Under the pieces are notes generated by a model that ran no database searches, was not told the origin of the DNA, and saw only the letters and a list, made by a program, of their open reading frames with translations. Shown here one piece after another: positions 62,435-64,000 of a stretch of 64,000 nucleotides of DNA (position 1 is the first letter of the stretch; each line of letters opens with the position of its first letter). A program made the position numbers and the translations under genes. Source of the DNA: Paractinoplanes atraurantiacus (GTDB lineage: Bacteria; Actinomycetota; Actinomycetes; Mycobacteriales; Micromonosporaceae); NCBI RefSeq assembly GCF_900215205.1, contig NZ_OBDY01000001.1, positions 1,298,786 through 1,362,785 on the forward strand, given 5' to 3'.

Positions 62435-62643
62435 GCTTCGACCCCCCAGTGCTCACGGCCAACAGCCGGCCTGCCCCGGGTGTCGACGAGATAATTCACG
62501 GTGTGGCCCTCCCAGCAGCGATATTACCTCGTTACATGGGGTTGACAGCGGCCCCGAGCTGGTGGGCATAGACCCTACCCGACCCGGACAGTTCGCCGCG
62601 GGACGCCGCCACCGGCCGGAAGATGTCGGGGGTGCGTGGCAGC

Positions 62644-63837
62644 ATGACGGGCATGGTGGACCGGACGACCGCGGTGGTGTGGGACCGAGCGCTCCTCGAC
62701 TACGACATGGGTGACCATCCGCTCAACCCCGTGCGTGTCGAGCTGACCATGGCGCTCGCCCGTGAGCTGGGCGTCCTCGACCGGCCCGGCGTGCGGATGA
62801 TCACACCGGTCCCGGCCACCGAGGCCGAGCTCACCCGCGTCCACCGCGCCGACTACCTCGACGCGGTCCGCGCCGCCCCGATCGACCCGTTCTTCTCCGG
62901 CTGGGGCCTCAACACCCCCGACAACCCGGTCTTCGACGGCATGCACGAGGCCTCCGCGCGCATCTGCGGGGCCAGCATCGCGGCGGCCGAGGCGGTCTGG
63001 CACGGCGAGACGACCAGGGCCGTCAACATCTCCGGTGGCCTTCATCACGCGCTGGCCGCGCGCGCCTCCGGCTTCTGCGTCTACAACGATCCGGCCGTCG
63101 CCATCGCGAAACTGCTCGACCTCGGCGCCCAGCGAGTGGCCTACGTGGACGTCGACGTCCATCACGGCGACGGCGTGCAGGCCGCGTTCTACAACGACCC
63201 CCGGGTCCTGACGATCAGCCTGCACGAGACCCCGCTGACCCTCTTCCCCGGCACCGGCTTCGCCGACGAGACGGGCGGCCCCGGCGCCGAGGGCACCGCC
63301 GTCAACGTCCCGCTGCCGCCGGGCACGGGCGACGGCGGCTGGCTGCGGGCCTTCCACGCGATCGTCCCGTCGATCCTGCGCGCGTGGTCACCCGAGATCA
63401 TCTTCAGTCAGTGCGGCGCCGACGCCCACCGGCTCGACCCCCTGGCTGACCTGCGGCTGTCGGTCGACGGCCAGCGCGCGGCGTACGTGGCGATGCGCGA
63501 GCTGGCCGACGAGCTGTGCGACGGGCGCTGGGTGGCCATGGGCGGCGGGGGATACGCGCTGGTCGAGGTCGTGCCACGGGCCTGGGCCCATCTGCTGGCC
63601 GTCGCGACCGGTGAGCCTCTGGACCCGTACACCCGAACCCCAGCACCCTGGCGCAAGCTGGCCGCCGAGCGTTGCCCCCGCTCAGAGGTCCCCGAGTCGA
63701 TGACCGACGGCACCGAGCCGCCGGTCGAGCGCTGGCAGCCCGGCACGACGCCCGACGCCGTCGACCGGGCCATCCTGGCCAGCCGCACCGAGGTGTTCCC
63801 GCTGCACGGCCTCGACCCGCACGACCCCCGGGACTGA
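62644..63837 (+). CDS. acuC: AcuC-type histone-deacetylase-family deacetylase
   Basis: This 397-residue class of zinc deacetylase removes acetyl groups from lysines, as AcuC does on acetyl-CoA synthetase. Visible are NISGGLHHALAARASGFCVYND, VDVDVHHGDGVQ, and GGGGYALVEVV with the Zn ligands Asp, His and Asp. ATG 62644 or 62653 may be the start; neither has a clear ribosome site. A GNAT gene follows 12 bp downstream, which suggests an acetylation/deacetylation pair. Confidence 0.93.
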   Translation: MTGMVDRTTAVVWDRALLDYDMGDHPLNPVRVELTMALARELGVLDRPGVRMITPVPATEAELTRVHRADYLDAVRAAPIDPFFSGWGLNTPDNPVFDGMHEASARICGASIAAAEAVWHGETTRAVNISGGLHHALAARASGFCVYNDPAVAIAKLLDLGAQRVAYVDVDVHHGDGVQAAFYNDPRVLTISLHETPLTLFPGTGFADETGGPGAEGTAVNVPLPPGTGDGGWLRAFHAIVPSILRAWSPEIIFSQCGADAHRLDPLADLRLSVDGQRAAYVAMRELADELCDGRWVAMGGGGYALVEVVPRAWAHLLAVATGEPLDPYTRTPAPWRKLAAERCPRSEVPESMTDGTEPPVERWQPGTTPDAVDRAILASRTEVFPLHGLDPHDPRD

Positions 63838-63849
63838 GGGGCGGCCACC

Positions 63850-64000
63850 GTGGACAAGAGCGCCGACGTCCTGCTCTCCGACGGCACCGCCGTCCATCTC
63901 CGGCAGATCCGGCCGGGCGACGCACCGGCCATCGTGGAGTTCCACTCCCGCATGAGCGACCGGACCCGCTACCTGCGCTACTTCTCGCCGTACCCGCGCA
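63850..64000 (+). CDS. GNAT acetyltransferase, N-terminal fragment (continues beyond window)
   Basis: The 50 visible residues from GTG 63850 (GAGGGG upstream) read VLLSDGTAVHLRQIRPGD and FHSRMSDRTRYLRYFSPYPR. They match the N-terminus of the large actinobacterial proteins that join a GNAT domain to an acyl-CoA synthetase-like or CoA-binding part, and of Pat-type lysine acetyltransferases. Coupled to acuC, it may acetylate the enzyme that AcuC deacetylates. Confidence 0.75.
   Translation, partial: MDKSADVLLSDGTAVHLRQIRPGDAPAIVEFHSRMSDRTRYLRYFSPYPR

Overview
The window is high-GC DNA with strong G/C bias at third codon positions and frequent GTG starts. Gene content and order (DUF3046–recA–recX, ribonuclease Y, gluABCD, miaB–miaA–dapF, hflX, lexA beside a LysM gene, nrdR–nrdJ) point to a filamentous actinomycete, most likely a Micromonosporaceae member such as Actinoplanes or Micromonospora. 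That placement is inferred from gene content and order; no marker gene was compared. Most of the window is core chromosome, interleaved with surface-protein, regulator and transporter genes that look lineage-specific.

Layout. 1–4.2 kb: four tandem minus-strand paralogs of a secreted fibronectin-III-like protein, one frameshifted, with different C-terminal attachment modes. 4.2–8.8 kb: the large helicase lhr. 8.9–13.2 kb: DUF4397 surface protein, class F-like sortase with a very long disordered N-terminus, and a membrane Ser/Thr kinase. 13.2–15.7 kb: two overlapping CNNM/CorC-type membrane genes preceded by a proline-rich mini-ORF. 15.7–22.6 kb: spo0M-like gene, LysE exporter, a flavin-fold/GNAT fusion divergent from a MocR-type regulator, and a DrrAB-like ABC exporter divergent from its TetR regulator. 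22.6–26.6 kb: udgX, DUF3046, recA (two SOS boxes and two DnaA boxes upstream), recX. 26.7–29.5 kb: two repeat-rich surface/membrane proteins. 29.9–35.4 kb: rny, a DinB-fold protein and gluABCD. 36–46 kb: miaB, a GGDEF cyclase, a DUF349 protein, miaA–dapF–glycerophosphodiesterase, malic enzyme, hflX. 46–48.4 kb: a propeller-like membrane protein with a collagen-like GPQGQP tail. 48.4–53.5 kb: lexA and a divergent LysM gene around a 30-bp SOS palindrome, then nrdR–nrdJ. 53.6–55 kb: a compact operon of Crp-like regulator, tiny membrane protein and nucleotidyltransferase. 55–59.2 kb: membrane protein, MFS transporter and a propeller lipoprotein, with the 3' ends of the two converging genes repeated in decaying tandem copies around a 15-bp minisatellite. 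59.3–64 kb: SRPBCC protein, hydrolase, HTH protein, lipoprotein, an IdeR/DtxR regulator, acuC and the start of a GNAT gene.

Themes. (1) Many genes have a TANNNT -10 element only 6–8 nt before the start codon, the layout of leaderless mRNAs; all four tandem paralogs have it at exactly 8 nt. (2) recA, lexA and the LysM gene form an SOS regulon with boxes close to CGTACRNNYGTTCK, and DnaA boxes sit upstream of both recA and nrdR–nrdJ. (3) Several proteins carry long low-complexity repeats: the sortase, RecX, two surface proteins and the GPQGQP protein. The most original signals are the proline-rich leader before the CNNM genes, the 3'-end repeats between the MFS and lipoprotein genes, the Crp/membrane/nucleotidyltransferase operon, and the DnaA-box clusters.
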